From assembly GCA_013001465.1 (NCBI GenBank), contig JABDMM010000067.1:1-33168 (forward strand): 33,168 bases of DNA, in the 5' to 3' direction. Positions 7,372 through 16,101 of this stretch are shown here, piece by piece. The notes beneath the pieces are model-generated. The model made no database searches, had not been told where the DNA came from, and worked only from the letters and a program-made list of their open reading frames with translations. Source of the DNA: Chitinophagales bacterium (GTDB lineage: Bacteria > Bacteroidota > Bacteroidia > Chitinophagales > JABDMM01). How positions within the stretch are numbered: the first letter of the stretch is position 1; each line of letters begins with the position of its first letter. The translations under genes were made by a program, and so were the position numbers.

Positions 7372-8301
7372 ATGCTAAGACTTCTCTTCTTAATCCTGCT
7401 AACCCTTTCATTCTTTCCTTCTTTTGCACAAGATGATCTTATGGATCTACTCGAATCACAGGAAGAAGAAAGGACAGATTTCACTACAGCAACATTCAAA
7501 ACCACAAGGATTATCAATTCACATAGTGTTGAAACACTTCCTCATGGTGAAATGAATTTTATAATCGGCCATAGGTTTGGTCGGGTTAATTCCGGTATCG
7601 GTGATATGTTTGGGCTTGATAACGCGACAATAAGACTGGGGTTTGAGTACGGTGTAATCGATGACTTAACTATTGGGATCGGCCGAAGCTCAAATCAAAA
7701 AATTTATGATGGATTCCTCAAATACAAACTGCTAAAGCAAAGTAGTGGTAAAAAGAATATGCCTGTCTCACTAACACTATTCTCCAATATTGCCATAACT
7801 ACGATCAAGTTTACACCGCAGCAGCAAGACTATCCGACATCGACCCGATTATATTATTCTTACCAGATCCTTCTTGCTAGAAAATTCAATAAGAACTTAT
7901 CAATACAGCTCAGTCCTACATTGGTTCACAGAAATCTTGTTGAAACCAGAGAAGATGTAAACGATGTTTTTTTACTTGGTGCCGGTGGTAGATATAAGAT
8001 CACAAATAGTTTGTCTGTTAATGGGGAATACTTCTTCATCTTTCCAAACCAGATCGAAAGCCCCGTTGCAGGTGAAGAAGTAAAAAACATGTGGGCATTG
8101 GGTATAGATCTCGAAACCGGAGGTCATATATTCCAGCTACAGTTCACAAATTCGCGTGGAATGGTTGAGAAAACCTTTCTCACAGAATCTACAGGCAGGT
8201 TATTCGGTAAAAATCAGGAAGGAAATACTACTCTAATGGGTGAGTTTCACTTTGGCTTTAACATAAACAGGATCTTTACTATTGTAAAACGGAAGAGTTA
8301 A
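7372..8301 (+). CDS. DUF5777-type outer-membrane beta-barrel-like protein
   Basis: 309 residues. A signal peptide (MLRLLFLILLTLSFFPSFAQ) is followed by an acidic stretch (DDLMDLLESQEEE) and many alternating amphipathic strands typical of an outer-membrane barrel, for example TTRIINSHSVETLPHGEMNF, FIIGHRFGRVNSGIGDMFGLD and NATIRLGFEYGVIDDLTIGIG. This pattern matches the DUF5777 group, which I recall being encoded after YceI and cytochrome genes in Bacteroidota. The function is unknown. It is the last gene of the operon; its stop codon overlaps by 4 bases the stop of the convergent VOC gene, leaving no room for a terminator between them. Confidence 0.8.
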   Translation: MLRLLFLILLTLSFFPSFAQDDLMDLLESQEEERTDFTTATFKTTRIINSHSVETLPHGEMNFIIGHRFGRVNSGIGDMFGLDNATIRLGFEYGVIDDLTIGIGRSSNQKIYDGFLKYKLLKQSSGKKNMPVSLTLFSNIAITTIKFTPQQQDYPTSTRLYYSYQILLARKFNKNLSIQLSPTLVHRNLVETREDVNDVFLLGAGGRYKITNSLSVNGEYFFIFPNQIESPVAGEEVKNMWALGIDLETGGHIFQLQFTNSRGMVEKTFLTESTGRLFGKNQEGNTTLMGEFHFGFNINRIFTIVKRKS

Positions 8302-8693
8302 ACCGCTTCGCTATCTGCAAAAGCAAGGACATTTCCGTCAAAATCCATAGCGTAGGCAACAAGGTGTCCCCACGAACGCCTGGATAACCTGCTAATCTCT
8401 TCAGCACCGCCTTTTATTGCCTTCTCAAAAAGAACTTCAGGATGATCTACAATGAGGTAAATTTCGTTTCTTGGAATACCATTCGCAATCATTGGGTGTG
8501 GTACTTTAGTCCCTAAAACTCTGACAATACTTTCTTCGCTAACAATACCTAGTTTGAAGTGATTGTTGATCGGGATCTCAACATAGTTTGGTTTATCGAT
8601 AGAAGGTTCACTTCCAAATAGCTCAGAATAGAATTTCCGACTTTTCGATATGTCTTTAACATATATAACAAACTGAGCATCCTTCAGGTACAT
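8298..8693 (-). CDS. VOC (glyoxalase/bleomycin-resistance-like) protein
   Basis: 131 residues, one VOC module of two beta-alpha-beta-beta-beta halves: DAQFVIYVKDISKSRKFYSE, then EIYLIVDHPEVLFEKAIKGGAEE and a terminal AYAMDFDGNVLAFAD. Members are metal-dependent lyases, dioxygenases or drug-sequestering proteins; substrate cannot be told here. ATG 8693 lies four bases downstream of CATTTTTG (minus strand; 8698-8705), one base off the TAnnTTTG -7 box, which would make the transcript nearly leaderless. It could instead be read through from the efflux operon, whose last gene ends 28 bases upstream. Confidence 0.8.
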   Translation of the reverse strand: MYLKDAQFVIYVKDISKSRKFYSELFGSEPSIDKPNYVEIPINNHFKLGIVSEESIVRVLGTKVPHPMIANGIPRNEIYLIVDHPEVLFEKAIKGGAEEISRLSRRSWGHLVAYAMDFDGNVLAFADSEAV

Positions 8694-8721
8694 GCGTCAA
8701 AAATGCGCATGATTTCTCACT

Positions 8722-11700
8722 TTAAGAAACAATCTTGTTAGAAATTCTATCAAAGATCAGATACATCACCGGTACGATAATCAAAGTAACGATAGTAGCG
8801 AAGATCAAACCAAAGATCACTGTAAGAGCCATCGGTTGCCAGAACACAACGTTATCTCCGCCGATAAATATTTGCGGATCAAATCGTGACATCAATGTAG
8901 AAAAGTTAATATTGAAGCCAAATGCAAGCGGGATCAATCCCAGCACCGTTGTTATTGCAGTAAGTAATACAGGACGGAGCCTCGTTTTGCCACCTTCTAC
9001 GATTACATCGATCAAGTCCTTCAATGCAAGCTTTCCATTGTCGAGATGCAGTTCTTTTCTCTTACGCTCACGAACAAGGTTGGTATAATCAATTAAAACG
9101 ATCGCATTATTAACAACAACACCTGCAAGCGAGATGATCCCAATTCCCGTCATTATAACTATAAATTGCATATCCAGTAAAGCATAAGCCAGGAATACAC
9201 CAATTGTACTAAACAAAACGGAGCTCATGATGATAATCGGTGAAGTGAGTGTATTAAATTGTGACACTATGATCAGGAAGATCAGGAATACAGCGATCAT
9301 GAAAGCTCTCATAAGAAACTCCTGTGACTTTTGTTGCTCTTCTACCTCTCCCGTGAAATTGATCTTGTAGCCTTCGGGAAGCTTATAGTCCTTAAATATC
9401 TCACTTAACTGCTCAATGATCCTATTTGCATTATAGCCTTCAAGCACGTTTGAATAGAGCGTGATCACTCTATCTAGGTCTTTTCTCTTTACAGCTGCAT
9501 ACGTTGCAGAATATTTAACATTTGCAACAGCTGAAATTGGTACCTGAAAAGTATTGCCACTGGCCTGGTCCCGGAAACTAATAATTTGGTTCAATAAGGC
9601 TTCGAGGTCGTACCTGTATTTATCTTGAAGTCTTACTATTATAGGATACTCATCTTCCCCGGATTTAAATTTAGAAACCTCTGTTCCAAAAAGGGCTGTT
9701 CTTATAGCACTTTGAATCTGTCTTGTCGATAGACCATATCTTCTCGCCGCCCTCCTGTCTATCTCAATTAACAATTCCGGCTTACCGATGTCAAGATCGA
9801 TTTTTAGTTCTTCAATACCCTCTATATCACTATTGTTAATGTAAGTGCGGGCATTGTTTGCAATTTCGATCAGCTCTTCGAAATTCTCACCACTTATTTC
9901 GACACTAATAGGTGGACCAACTGGAGGGCCAACGGGTTCTTTATCGATGGTGATATTCACACCGGTAAATGTGTCAACGACTGAACGCATCTCTTCGAGG
10001 ATCTTCGTTGTGTTGATCCCATTCCGGTATTGAAACTCTACAAAAGAAACTGTTATCTTACTTTTATTCGGAGTTGCACCCTGGGCAAATGCACCCTCTC
10101 CGGAATTCGGATCCGATGTGCCTTCCCCTACATTGGTAAGCACAGATTCAATTATTAGATCATCCTCGTACTTTTCAAGAAATCTGAAAATAGCATTCTC
10201 GATCTTCGAAGTATATCCGTTGGTTTTTTGGACATCGGTTCCGCTTGGAGTTTCGATATAGACATTAACATAATTGGGAACATTATCTGGAAACAATAGA
10301 ATATCCGGGTTCTTAACAAAATAAAATACGATTGAAAAGAATAGCAAGAATGTTATTCCTGCCATAAAATAAAGTGTATTATAACCTCTGAGCGCAAACC
10401 GTAAGAGTTTCTCATAGTTTCTTTCCAATCGTGAAAGCAAAGTTCTTTGAAACCAAAACGATGCAGGAATAAACACGAATAAATTGAGAGTCGCAATTAG
10501 TGCAATAACTCCAAAAATATTACCATACAGGATCCCATTTTTATAACCAGCAACAGCAGTACCAAAAAATATTACCGACAACGTTCCTAATGTGATAAGG
10601 TATGGACGAAATTTTTTACGACGTGCAGTGAGGCTGTCGTATCCTTCCTGAACCTTCATGAATAAAGATGTCAGAACAGGATTTATAACGAGAGCAACAA
10701 AAAGCGAAGAAGCCAATACTATGATCAGAGTCATCGGGAGGTATTTCATAAACTCACCCATGATGTCATTCCAAAGCAGCAAAGGAAAGAAAGCTGCAAG
10801 AGTAGTTGCCGTTGAAGAAATTATTGGCCATGCGACTTCACCTACACCCTCTTTTGCTGCATCAAGTGGTTTATGACCTTCCTGCATTAAACGGTAGATG
10901 TTCTCTACTACAACAATACCATTATCAACCAGCATTCCCAGAGCAAGGATCAACGAAAAAAGGACCATCATATTCATGGTGATCCCCAATGCATTTAGGA
11001 TAATAAATCCTGTAAGCATGGACAAAGGAATAGCTATCCCAACGAAAGCAGCGTTCCTGAGTCCGAGAAACATGAGCAGAACCAGTACTACAAGAATAAC
11101 CCCGGAAATGATACTATTCTCGAGATTATCTACATTCAGCCTGGTAACTCTCGAAGTGTCGTTTGAGAATTCCACTTTTAGATTTTCCGGAAACTTATCT
11201 TTTACAGCTCTCTTGACGATCACTTTGATCTTATCTGTAGCATCGAGTAAGTTTTCACCGCTTCTCTTTTTAACTTCAAGAGTAATTACCGGTGAACCCG
11301 CAAGACGTGCAAAGCTTTTAGGTTCTTCGAAAGTAAACTTGATGTCAGCGATATCTTTAAGGAAGACAACATTCTGATATTCACTTTTGACAATGACATT
11401 CTCAATATCTTCCATGTCTTTGAACTCACCCACCATACGTATGGATCTGCGAAAATCATCCACCAGAATATCTCCACCGGAAATGGTTGAGTTTTCAAAT
11501 TTAATGGCATCCTGAATATCATTATATGAAATCTGAAGAGACTCCATTTTGTGCTTATCGACCTCAATACGAACTTCACTTTCCAACGCCCCTATCAAAT
11601 CAACTTTTGAAATTTCTCCTAAACGTTCTATTTCATCCTTAAGATACTCACCATAATATTTCAACTCATCCATGGAAAAGTCATCACCGGACACATTAAT

Positions 11701-12168
11701 ATAAAGAACAGGGATCTCAGCAAAATCCATTTCAAACACATTCGGGTCTGTGTCGAGATCTGAAGGAAGATCACTTTTAGCTTTATCTACTGCATCTTTA
11801 ACATCCATTAATGCCTCAGTAATATCGACGTCGAAATCAAACTCCACAACTATCGTTGAGTGATCCTGTACCGAATTCGAAGTGATCTTAGTTACTCCGG
11901 AAATAGTATTGATCTCCTTCTCTATTGGACGGGTTATGAGGTTCTCAATATCCAACGGGGAGTTTCCGGGATATGGAGTTCCAACATATATAGTAGGTAT
12001 GGTTATCTCTGGAAAATTTTCTTTTGGCATTGAAGAATATGCCCAAAGTCCCATCAGACCGATCAGGAACATTAATATTACGATACTTGTCCTATTCGCA
12101 AGAGCGAAGTTGCTCAGACCAAAATTCCTGGCCACACTTAGAGGTTTAATCTTCTGATTCTCTTCCAT
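8722..12168 (-). CDS. RND-family efflux permease (AcrB/HAE-like inner-membrane pump)
   Basis: 1148 residues, slightly longer than AcrB-type pumps. The N-terminal helix (TSIVILMFLIGLMGLWAY) and KENFPEITIPTIYVGTPYPG are typical, as are two repeats of a large periplasmic loop followed by a block of six helices. The proton-relay helix TM4 reads LILALGMLVDNGIVVVENI with Asp415-Asn416 where AcrB has two Asp residues. The second half has the matching GIGIISLAGVVVNNAIVLID. An extra hydrophilic, then hydrophobic insert (about 510-570; ARRKKFRPYLITLGTLSVIF, NLFVFIPASFW) sits between the halves and explains some of the length. It exports drugs, detergents or lipids by proton antiport, together with the adaptor (overlap 23 bases) and the TolC-type channel upstream. 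The substrate is not evident. Confidence 0.95.
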   Translation of the reverse strand: MEENQKIKPLSVARNFGLSNFALANRTSIVILMFLIGLMGLWAYSSMPKENFPEITIPTIYVGTPYPGNSPLDIENLITRPIEKEINTISGVTKITSNSVQDHSTIVVEFDFDVDITEALMDVKDAVDKAKSDLPSDLDTDPNVFEMDFAEIPVLYINVSGDDFSMDELKYYGEYLKDEIERLGEISKVDLIGALESEVRIEVDKHKMESLQISYNDIQDAIKFENSTISGGDILVDDFRRSIRMVGEFKDMEDIENVIVKSEYQNVVFLKDIADIKFTFEEPKSFARLAGSPVITLEVKKRSGENLLDATDKIKVIVKRAVKDKFPENLKVEFSNDTSRVTRLNVDNLENSIISGVILVVLVLLMFLGLRNAAFVGIAIPLSMLTGFIILNALGITMNMMVLFSLILALGMLVDNGIVVVENIYRLMQEGHKPLDAAKEGVGEVAWPIISSTATTLAAFFPLLLWNDIMGEFMKYLPMTLIIVLASSLFVALVINPVLTSLFMKVQEGYDSLTARRKKFRPYLITLGTLSVIFFGTAVAGYKNGILYGNIFGVIALIATLNLFVFIPASFWFQRTLLSRLERNYEKLLRFALRGYNTLYFMAGITFLLFFSIVFYFVKNPDILLFPDNVPNYVNVYIETPSGTDVQKTNGYTSKIENAIFRFLEKYEDDLIIESVLTNVGEGTSDPNSGEGAFAQGATPNKSKITVSFVEFQYRNGINTTKILEEMRSVVDTFTGVNITIDKEPVGPPVGPPISVEISGENFEELIEIANNARTYINNSDIEGIEELKIDLDIGKPELLIEIDRRAARRYGLSTRQIQSAIRTALFGTEVSKFKSGEDEYPIIVRLQDKYRYDLEALLNQIISFRDQASGNTFQVPISAVANVKYSATYAAVKRKDLDRVITLYSNVLEGYNANRIIEQLSEIFKDYKLPEGYKINFTGEVEEQQKSQEFLMRAFMIAVFLIFLIIVSQFNTLTSPIIIMSSVLFSTIGVFLAYALLDMQFIVIMTGIGIISLAGVVVNNAIVLIDYTNLVRERKRKELHLDNGKLALKDLIDVIVEGGKTRLRPVLLTAITTVLGLIPLAFGFNINFSTLMSRFDPQIFIGGDNVVFWQPMALTVIFGLIFATIVTLIIVPVMYLIFDRISNKIVS

Positions 12169-13330
12169 CTGAAGTTATTTGATCTTTTGAAGCGATCGTT
12201 AACAATTCACCATGAGTAACATCACGGTAACCTTCATCGACAAGAATATCGCTGTCATCAAGTCCGGTTATAATTTCCACTTTCCCCTTATAAGAAATGC
12301 CTGTTTCAACTTCTTTTTTAACTGCAACAGTTTCCCCATTTTCATTTTTCGCCACATAAACAAACTTACTATCCCGGCCGAAATGGATCAATCTGTTTGG
12401 AATCGAGATAACCGAATTATTGTAGTAATCCATGATCTTTAATACAGCCAAAAGATTGGGCTTTAATGATGCATCCTCATTTGTAATTTTAACCAGCACA
12501 TTGAATGTTCTGTTGTTGGGATTAATGACCTGACCTACAGATTTAACAATGGCTTCTTTTTCCATTTCCAATGCTGGAAAATATACCGTTACCTTTTCAC
12601 CATTTGTGACGCTACCTAAATAATTTTCGGGAACGCTGGCTTCTACTTCGATCATGTTTAAATTTACAACACGGATAGCGGGATTGCCTGGGGAAGCCAA
12701 TTCGCCAAGCTTGATAAAAACCTCATCAACATAGCCATCGATCGGAGATTTTATTTTCATTTTTTCAAGTTGAGCATAGGTAGTTTTTAGCTTGGTCTCC
12801 AAACTTTCCTTATTGTTCTTAGCCTGTAAAAACTGAATCTCAGATCCGATATTCTGGTCCCACAATATTTTTTGTTTTTCGTAGACAGTTTTAGCAAGAT
12901 CGAGGGAAGTCTTTATCTCTTCTACTTGCTGCAGCAGGATAGTGTTATCAAGCTGAGCCAGAACTCTTCCCTTTCCAACTCTGCTGCCTTCATCGACATA
13001 AATAGCTGTAACAATACCACCCATATCTGTACTTACTGTGATGTTTTTTTCCGATTGAGCAGTTCCTTGAACCTCAATATAGTGGTTGAACTCACCAGCA
13101 CTAACCGGTATAGTAGTAACAAGCTTCCCTTTACGAATTTCAACACCTTCTATAGTTGCGATCTGTTTCTCCAGCTCTTCGATCTCATTTTTTAAATCTA
13201 TAGCCGACTTTTTCGCTGCCTCGTAGTTGGATTTCGCCTTGCCCAACTGCGTTTTAAGCTTCTCAATTTCCTCAGGCTTTGAGCATGAGATGAGCAAGAG
13301 AGCTATAAAAAAAAGATAATAGGTTTTCAT
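12146..13330 (-). CDS. RND efflux periplasmic adaptor lipoprotein (HlyD/AcrA family)
   Basis: 394 residues. The lipobox (LLLISC, Cys16) anchors it to a membrane. An extra N-terminal coiled coil (about 18-60; EEIEKLKTQLGKAKSNYEAA, then LKNEIEELEKQIATIEG) precedes the usual parts: barrel-sandwich half (GGIVTAIYVDEGSRVGKG), alpha-hairpin (about 120-190), second half (KIKSPIDGYVDEVFIKLGE), beta-barrel and membrane-proximal domains. It bridges the RND pump and TolC channel. ATG 13330 lies 5 bases after the tolC stop and its own 3' end overlaps the pump gene by 23 bases, so the three are translated as a unit. The N-terminal coiled coil is longer than in AcrA and may contact the channel or peptidoglycan. 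Confidence 0.95.
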   Translation of the reverse strand: MKTYYLFFIALLLISCSKPEEIEKLKTQLGKAKSNYEAAKKSAIDLKNEIEELEKQIATIEGVEIRKGKLVTTIPVSAGEFNHYIEVQGTAQSEKNITVSTDMGGIVTAIYVDEGSRVGKGRVLAQLDNTILLQQVEEIKTSLDLAKTVYEKQKILWDQNIGSEIQFLQAKNNKESLETKLKTTYAQLEKMKIKSPIDGYVDEVFIKLGELASPGNPAIRVVNLNMIEVEASVPENYLGSVTNGEKVTVYFPALEMEKEAIVKSVGQVINPNNRTFNVLVKITNEDASLKPNLLAVLKIMDYYNNSVISIPNRLIHFGRDSKFVYVAKNENGETVAVKKEVETGISYKGKVEIITGLDDSDILVDEGYRDVTHGELLTIASKDQITSDGRESED

Positions 13331-13335
13331 AGTAA

Positions 13336-14661
13336 TTAAAGTTTTCCTAAGGACTTGTCCAGTCTTGTTTTCGTGATCATCAACTCATAAATAGAATTGA
13401 TATAATTGATTTGCGTACTTGTAAGTTCGGATTCCGCATTTGCCAGATCTAAACTGCTACCAACACCTTCCCTGTACATGATCGTTGTTTTATCAAATAT
13501 CTTTTGAGCCAATCCAACATTTTCAGTAAGGTTTCTATAATTATCAAACGCTGTCAGATAATCGGAATAAGCAGAGCTTACTTCCAATTCTAGTGACTGT
13601 TCAAATTGAGCGATCTCATTCTTACTCATCTCCAGCTTGATCCTGGATTCCTGAATGCTTGAATTTCTTGAAAGCCCATCAAATATTGGAATGTTAAGTG
13701 TTAAGCCTGCTGCTCCATTGCTGAACCATTTTTCATCCTGAGAAGTAAAATCAAACTCCTCTCTAAACGCACTGGTTCCAAGCTTTGCAAAGGCATAAAG
13801 CGTTGGATAGTAACCCGCTTTCTTTTGTGTTATGTCATATTGCCTAAGCAGTTTTCGATTCTGAAGTAAACGATACTCGACCCGGAACATGGGATCTGGT
13901 AAGAGCAACTCATCAAATTGAAGTTGCTCCGTGAAAAAGTTTAACGATTCTGAAAGCGTTATTTCTTGTGTTAATGGTACACCAATCTGAAACTTAAGAG
14001 CATTCAATGAGTTCTTTTCCTGATTTTCGGCAGTTTGAATTCTGCTAATCAAATTGGCCTTATTCAGTTTTAAACGATCAACATCTAATTCTTCTGCAAA
14101 TCCATTTTCATATAGAAGTGTAGTTTCCCTGAGGACAGCATTTAAAGATTCGAGATTCGTCATCAGTAATTCCACAGCTTCATCAGCAGCAAGAGCAGCA
14201 AAATATGCAGACTTTACTGACTCTACTAGGGCTATTCTCTCCATTTCAAACTGCAGTTCAGAACTCTTGATGATACTTTTTCTGGCTTTCAGGCCGACAA
14301 AATATCTCCCATCGACTAGTAACTGTGAGGCATCGAAAAACAAGTCGGTCTGATGTGGAGTTCCAAATTCGATAATACTGGAACTAGATTCTCCGGTTAT
14401 AGGATCTTTGAAGACTATCACATTAGAACCTATCTGCCAGTTATTTGTATACTCTAACTTCCCATTGACTTTTGGAAGCCCCTCTGTAATTGCTTTATAA
14501 GCCAGGTTTCGGGTTTCTGCAGAATTTAGCTGAGCTGACCTTATCTGTGTGCTGTTTTGTAAAGCATATTGGACAGCTTCATCCAATGTATAGGACACCT
14601 GCGCATTTGCATTTATGCAATACAGCAGTAACGATATCGCTATCAATTTAATCTTGCGCAT
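13336..14661 (-). CDS. TolC-family outer-membrane efflux protein
   Basis: 441 residues. Signal peptide MRKIKLIAISLLLYCINANA is followed by YTLDEAVQYALQNSTQIRSA, the classical first helix of outer-membrane efflux proteins, and by a second structural repeat (about 240-441) with long amphipathic helices (for example ELEVSSAYSDYLTAFDNYRN and EGVGSSLDLANAESELTSTQ). Trimers form a beta-barrel plus alpha-helical tunnel. The gene is second in the operon, overlapping the tetR end by 14 bases and ending 5 bases before the adaptor. No lipobox is present. Identity is firm; the exported substrate is unknown. Confidence 0.93.
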   Translation of the reverse strand: MRKIKLIAISLLLYCINANAQVSYTLDEAVQYALQNSTQIRSAQLNSAETRNLAYKAITEGLPKVNGKLEYTNNWQIGSNVIVFKDPITGESSSSIIEFGTPHQTDLFFDASQLLVDGRYFVGLKARKSIIKSSELQFEMERIALVESVKSAYFAALAADEAVELLMTNLESLNAVLRETTLLYENGFAEELDVDRLKLNKANLISRIQTAENQEKNSLNALKFQIGVPLTQEITLSESLNFFTEQLQFDELLLPDPMFRVEYRLLQNRKLLRQYDITQKKAGYYPTLYAFAKLGTSAFREEFDFTSQDEKWFSNGAAGLTLNIPIFDGLSRNSSIQESRIKLEMSKNEIAQFEQSLELEVSSAYSDYLTAFDNYRNLTENVGLAQKIFDKTTIMYREGVGSSLDLANAESELTSTQINYINSIYELMITKTRLDKSLGKL

Positions 14662-15268
14662 AAAGAGATTCAGGGTTTAAAGTTTGTAAATATTGAAGTC
14701 CTTCCTCCGACGCTATACCATGAAGATGATACCTTATAAGCTCAGCATAGAGATCGATAAATTTATATTCCCGAGTTGGGAATAATTCGGTATCTAAAAG
14801 CGCATCAATCGATGCTTGATAGACCTTGGCCATGATCTCAGAATTTATATCTCGCCGATAAAAACCCTGGTTTTTTCCTGCTTCGATATTTTGAATGATC
14901 TTAGAGAACATAAACTCTCTCTTATAGCTTACAAAAAGCATATAACTCTGAGGATAGTATTTCTTCAGATCATAAAGGACTGAAGGATTGAATTCCCTCC
15001 TTTTATGCAGAAAATATCGGAAAATTCCTACTACTTCCTCGATCGCATTATCTGAATCCGAGCAAATTGTTTCAATGGTGCTTTTGTCGACTTCCAGATA
15101 CGTTTTCATTATCTTATTGACAAGGTCAGCCTTGTTCTCAACATACTGATAAAGCGTTTTCTTAGAGATACTCAGATTTTTTGCAATATCATCCATGCTT
15201 ATACTCTTTATCCCATATTTCATGAATAAAACGCCAGTATTTAAAATAATTGATGTCTGAGTATTCAA
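14648..15268 (-). CDS. TetR/AcrR-family transcriptional regulator of the efflux operon
   Basis: 206 residues. An N-terminal DNA-binding domain (about 1-55) has GVLFMKYGIKSISMDDIAKN and the recognition segment SISKKTLYQYVENKADLV; the C-terminal part is the ligand-binding, dimer-forming helical domain (about 60-206). The start is TTG at 15268; the next in-frame ATG (MKYGIK) would remove helix 1. Upstream in-frame codons stay open but contain no ATG. It is the first gene of the tetR-tolC-adaptor-pump operon, so it probably represses its own transcript until a pump substrate binds, as is known for AcrR-type regulators. A clear Bacteroidota promoter lies about 27 bases upstream. Confidence 0.92.
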   Translation of the reverse strand: MNTQTSIILNTGVLFMKYGIKSISMDDIAKNLSISKKTLYQYVENKADLVNKIMKTYLEVDKSTIETICSDSDNAIEEVVGIFRYFLHKRREFNPSVLYDLKKYYPQSYMLFVSYKREFMFSKIIQNIEAGKNQGFYRRDINSEIMAKVYQASIDALLDTELFPTREYKFIDLYAELIRYHLHGIASEEGLQYLQTLNPESLYAQD

Positions 15269-15294
15269 CCTCGATGCGATTTTTTTCGTAAATG

Positions 15295-15325
15295 CAAATG
15301 TATATCAATAAAACTCAGGAAACAA
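15295..15325 (-). promoter_or_regulatory. Promoter of the tetR-efflux operon
   Basis: Reading the minus strand, TTG (15325-15323), a 20-base spacer and TACATTTG (15302-15295) match the Bacteroidota -33/-7 consensus TTG-N17-23-TAnnTTTG. The predicted transcription start is near 15288, giving a leader of about 20 bases to the TTG start at 15268. The -7 match is exact; the -33 has TTG but is followed upstream by A rather than T. Confidence 0.55.
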
Positions 15326-15350
15326 TTTAATGTTTTAAAGTTTCCATTAA

Positions 15351-15377
15351 ATCGACCAATGATATATAATAGTCGAT
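15351..15377. promoter_or_regulatory. Possible operator: inverted repeat ATCGAC-N15-GTCGAT
   Basis: Six-base arms at 15351-15356 and 15372-15377 enclose an AT-rich 15-base centre, lying between the divergent promoters of tetR and the DUF1573 gene. The total length of 27 bases is compatible with a TetR-family dimer or pair of dimers. It does not overlap the predicted tetR -7 box, so the assignment is weak. The rest of the 286-base region 15269-15554 shows only the two promoters. Confidence 0.22.
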
Positions 15378-15458
15378 AAATGGCGTGTACAGAAGAAATT
15401 TGAAATAGATAAAGATTTATTCTAATCCAGGACTGCTTTTGGTATAATAATTGCTAGT

Positions 15459-15490
15459 TTTGGTTTAGTAAGCTTTATATTATATTTTTG
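15459..15490 (+). promoter_or_regulatory. Promoter of the DUF1573 gene
   Basis: TTTG (15459-15462), a spacer of exactly 20 bases and TATTTTTG (15483-15490) match the Bacteroidota consensus at every defined position. The predicted start near 15497 gives a leader of about 58 bases. The upstream box is itself part of TAGTTTTG (15455-15462), a second possible -7 element with a poorly spaced -33. Confidence 0.6.
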
Positions 15491-15554
15491 GTCATAGATA
15501 ATCTTACAGCGAAAGAACCTATTAATAAATAATAAATTTTAAATCGATACGAAA

Positions 15555-16022
15555 ATGAAAAGATTAACACTCATAATGAGCCTATTTTGCTTAAGCTTTG
15601 TTGCGTTTAGCCAAGGTAATGATGCTACAGAGGCATCTCCAAATGGAGCAGAAATTACTTTTGCTAATGAAACTGTAGATTATGGTGAAGTAGAATACGG
15701 ATCCGACGGTAAAAGGCAATTTACATTTACTAATACGGGGAACGAGCCGCTCATCATTACCAGCTGTAAGGGTTCTTGCGGATGTACAGTACCAAAATGC
15801 CCAACAGAGCCAATCCTTCCTGGTGAGACTGCTAATATTGATGTGAAGTACGATACGAAAAGACCTGGTCCGTTTACAAAAACGATCACTGTAAGATCCA
15901 ATGCGGGTTCCTCCAGTAAGATCGTAAAGATCAAAGGTACAGTTAAGGCTAAACCACAGGAAGTCACTACTCCAGTTAAAGAATCCAGTCCTGTATTTAT
16001 CGATCAAAAGAAAGGTCAGTAA
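15555..16022 (+). CDS. Exported DUF1573 domain protein
   Basis: 155 residues. Signal peptide MKRLTLIMSLFCLSFVAFSQ is followed by one Ig-like DUF1573 domain (about 32-135): ETVDYGEVEYGSDGKRQFTF, then NTGNEPLIITSCKGSCGCTV with the Cys pair typical of the family, and GPFTKTITVRSNAG. A short hydrophilic tail (136-155) ends the protein. DUF1573 proteins are abundant, secreted and of unknown function in Bacteroidota; the Cys cluster may form disulfides or bind metal. It stands as its own unit with a promoter and terminator. It is not obviously linked to the divergent efflux operon or to rlmN downstream. Confidence 0.88.
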   Translation: MKRLTLIMSLFCLSFVAFSQGNDATEASPNGAEITFANETVDYGEVEYGSDGKRQFTFTNTGNEPLIITSCKGSCGCTVPKCPTEPILPGETANIDVKYDTKRPGPFTKTITVRSNAGSSSKIVKIKGTVKAKPQEVTTPVKESSPVFIDQKKGQ

Positions 16023-16040
16023 ATACTCTCTTAAATATCT

Positions 16041-16070
16041 AAAGCCATCTTAACAGATGGCTTTTTTTTT
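16041..16070 (+). terminator. Intrinsic terminator after the DUF1573 gene
   Basis: A perfect 10-bp stem (AAAGCCATCT at 16041-16050, AGATGGCTTT at 16055-16064) with the tetraloop TAAC runs into a T-tract to 16070. It is 19 bases after the stop codon. The end of the T-tract also serves as the -33 element of the rlmN promoter candidate. Confidence 0.9.
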
Positions 16071-16101
16071 GCCTAAATGCTTCAAAACAGCAGTATCTTT
16101 G
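16068..16101 (+). promoter_or_regulatory. Promoter of rlmN, overlapping the preceding terminator
   Basis: TTTG (16068-16071), a 22-base spacer and TATCTTTG (16094-16101) fit the Bacteroidota consensus; the -7 match is exact. The -7 box ends only 8 bases before ATG 16110, so the transcript would have a leader of roughly 0-5 bases. This also supports 16110 rather than the upstream ATG at 16077 as the translation start. Confidence 0.55.

Noticed and set aside
10898..11377. Long plus-strand frame (159 codons) opposite the RND pump gene
   Set aside because: Its peptide has no domain features and the minus strand carries a clear pump protein with conserved helices through this stretch; it is a frame shadow.
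15591..16007. Minus-strand frame (138 codons) opposite the DUF1573 gene
   Set aside because: The plus strand has a signal peptide, DUF1573 motifs, a promoter and a terminator; the opposite frame has none.
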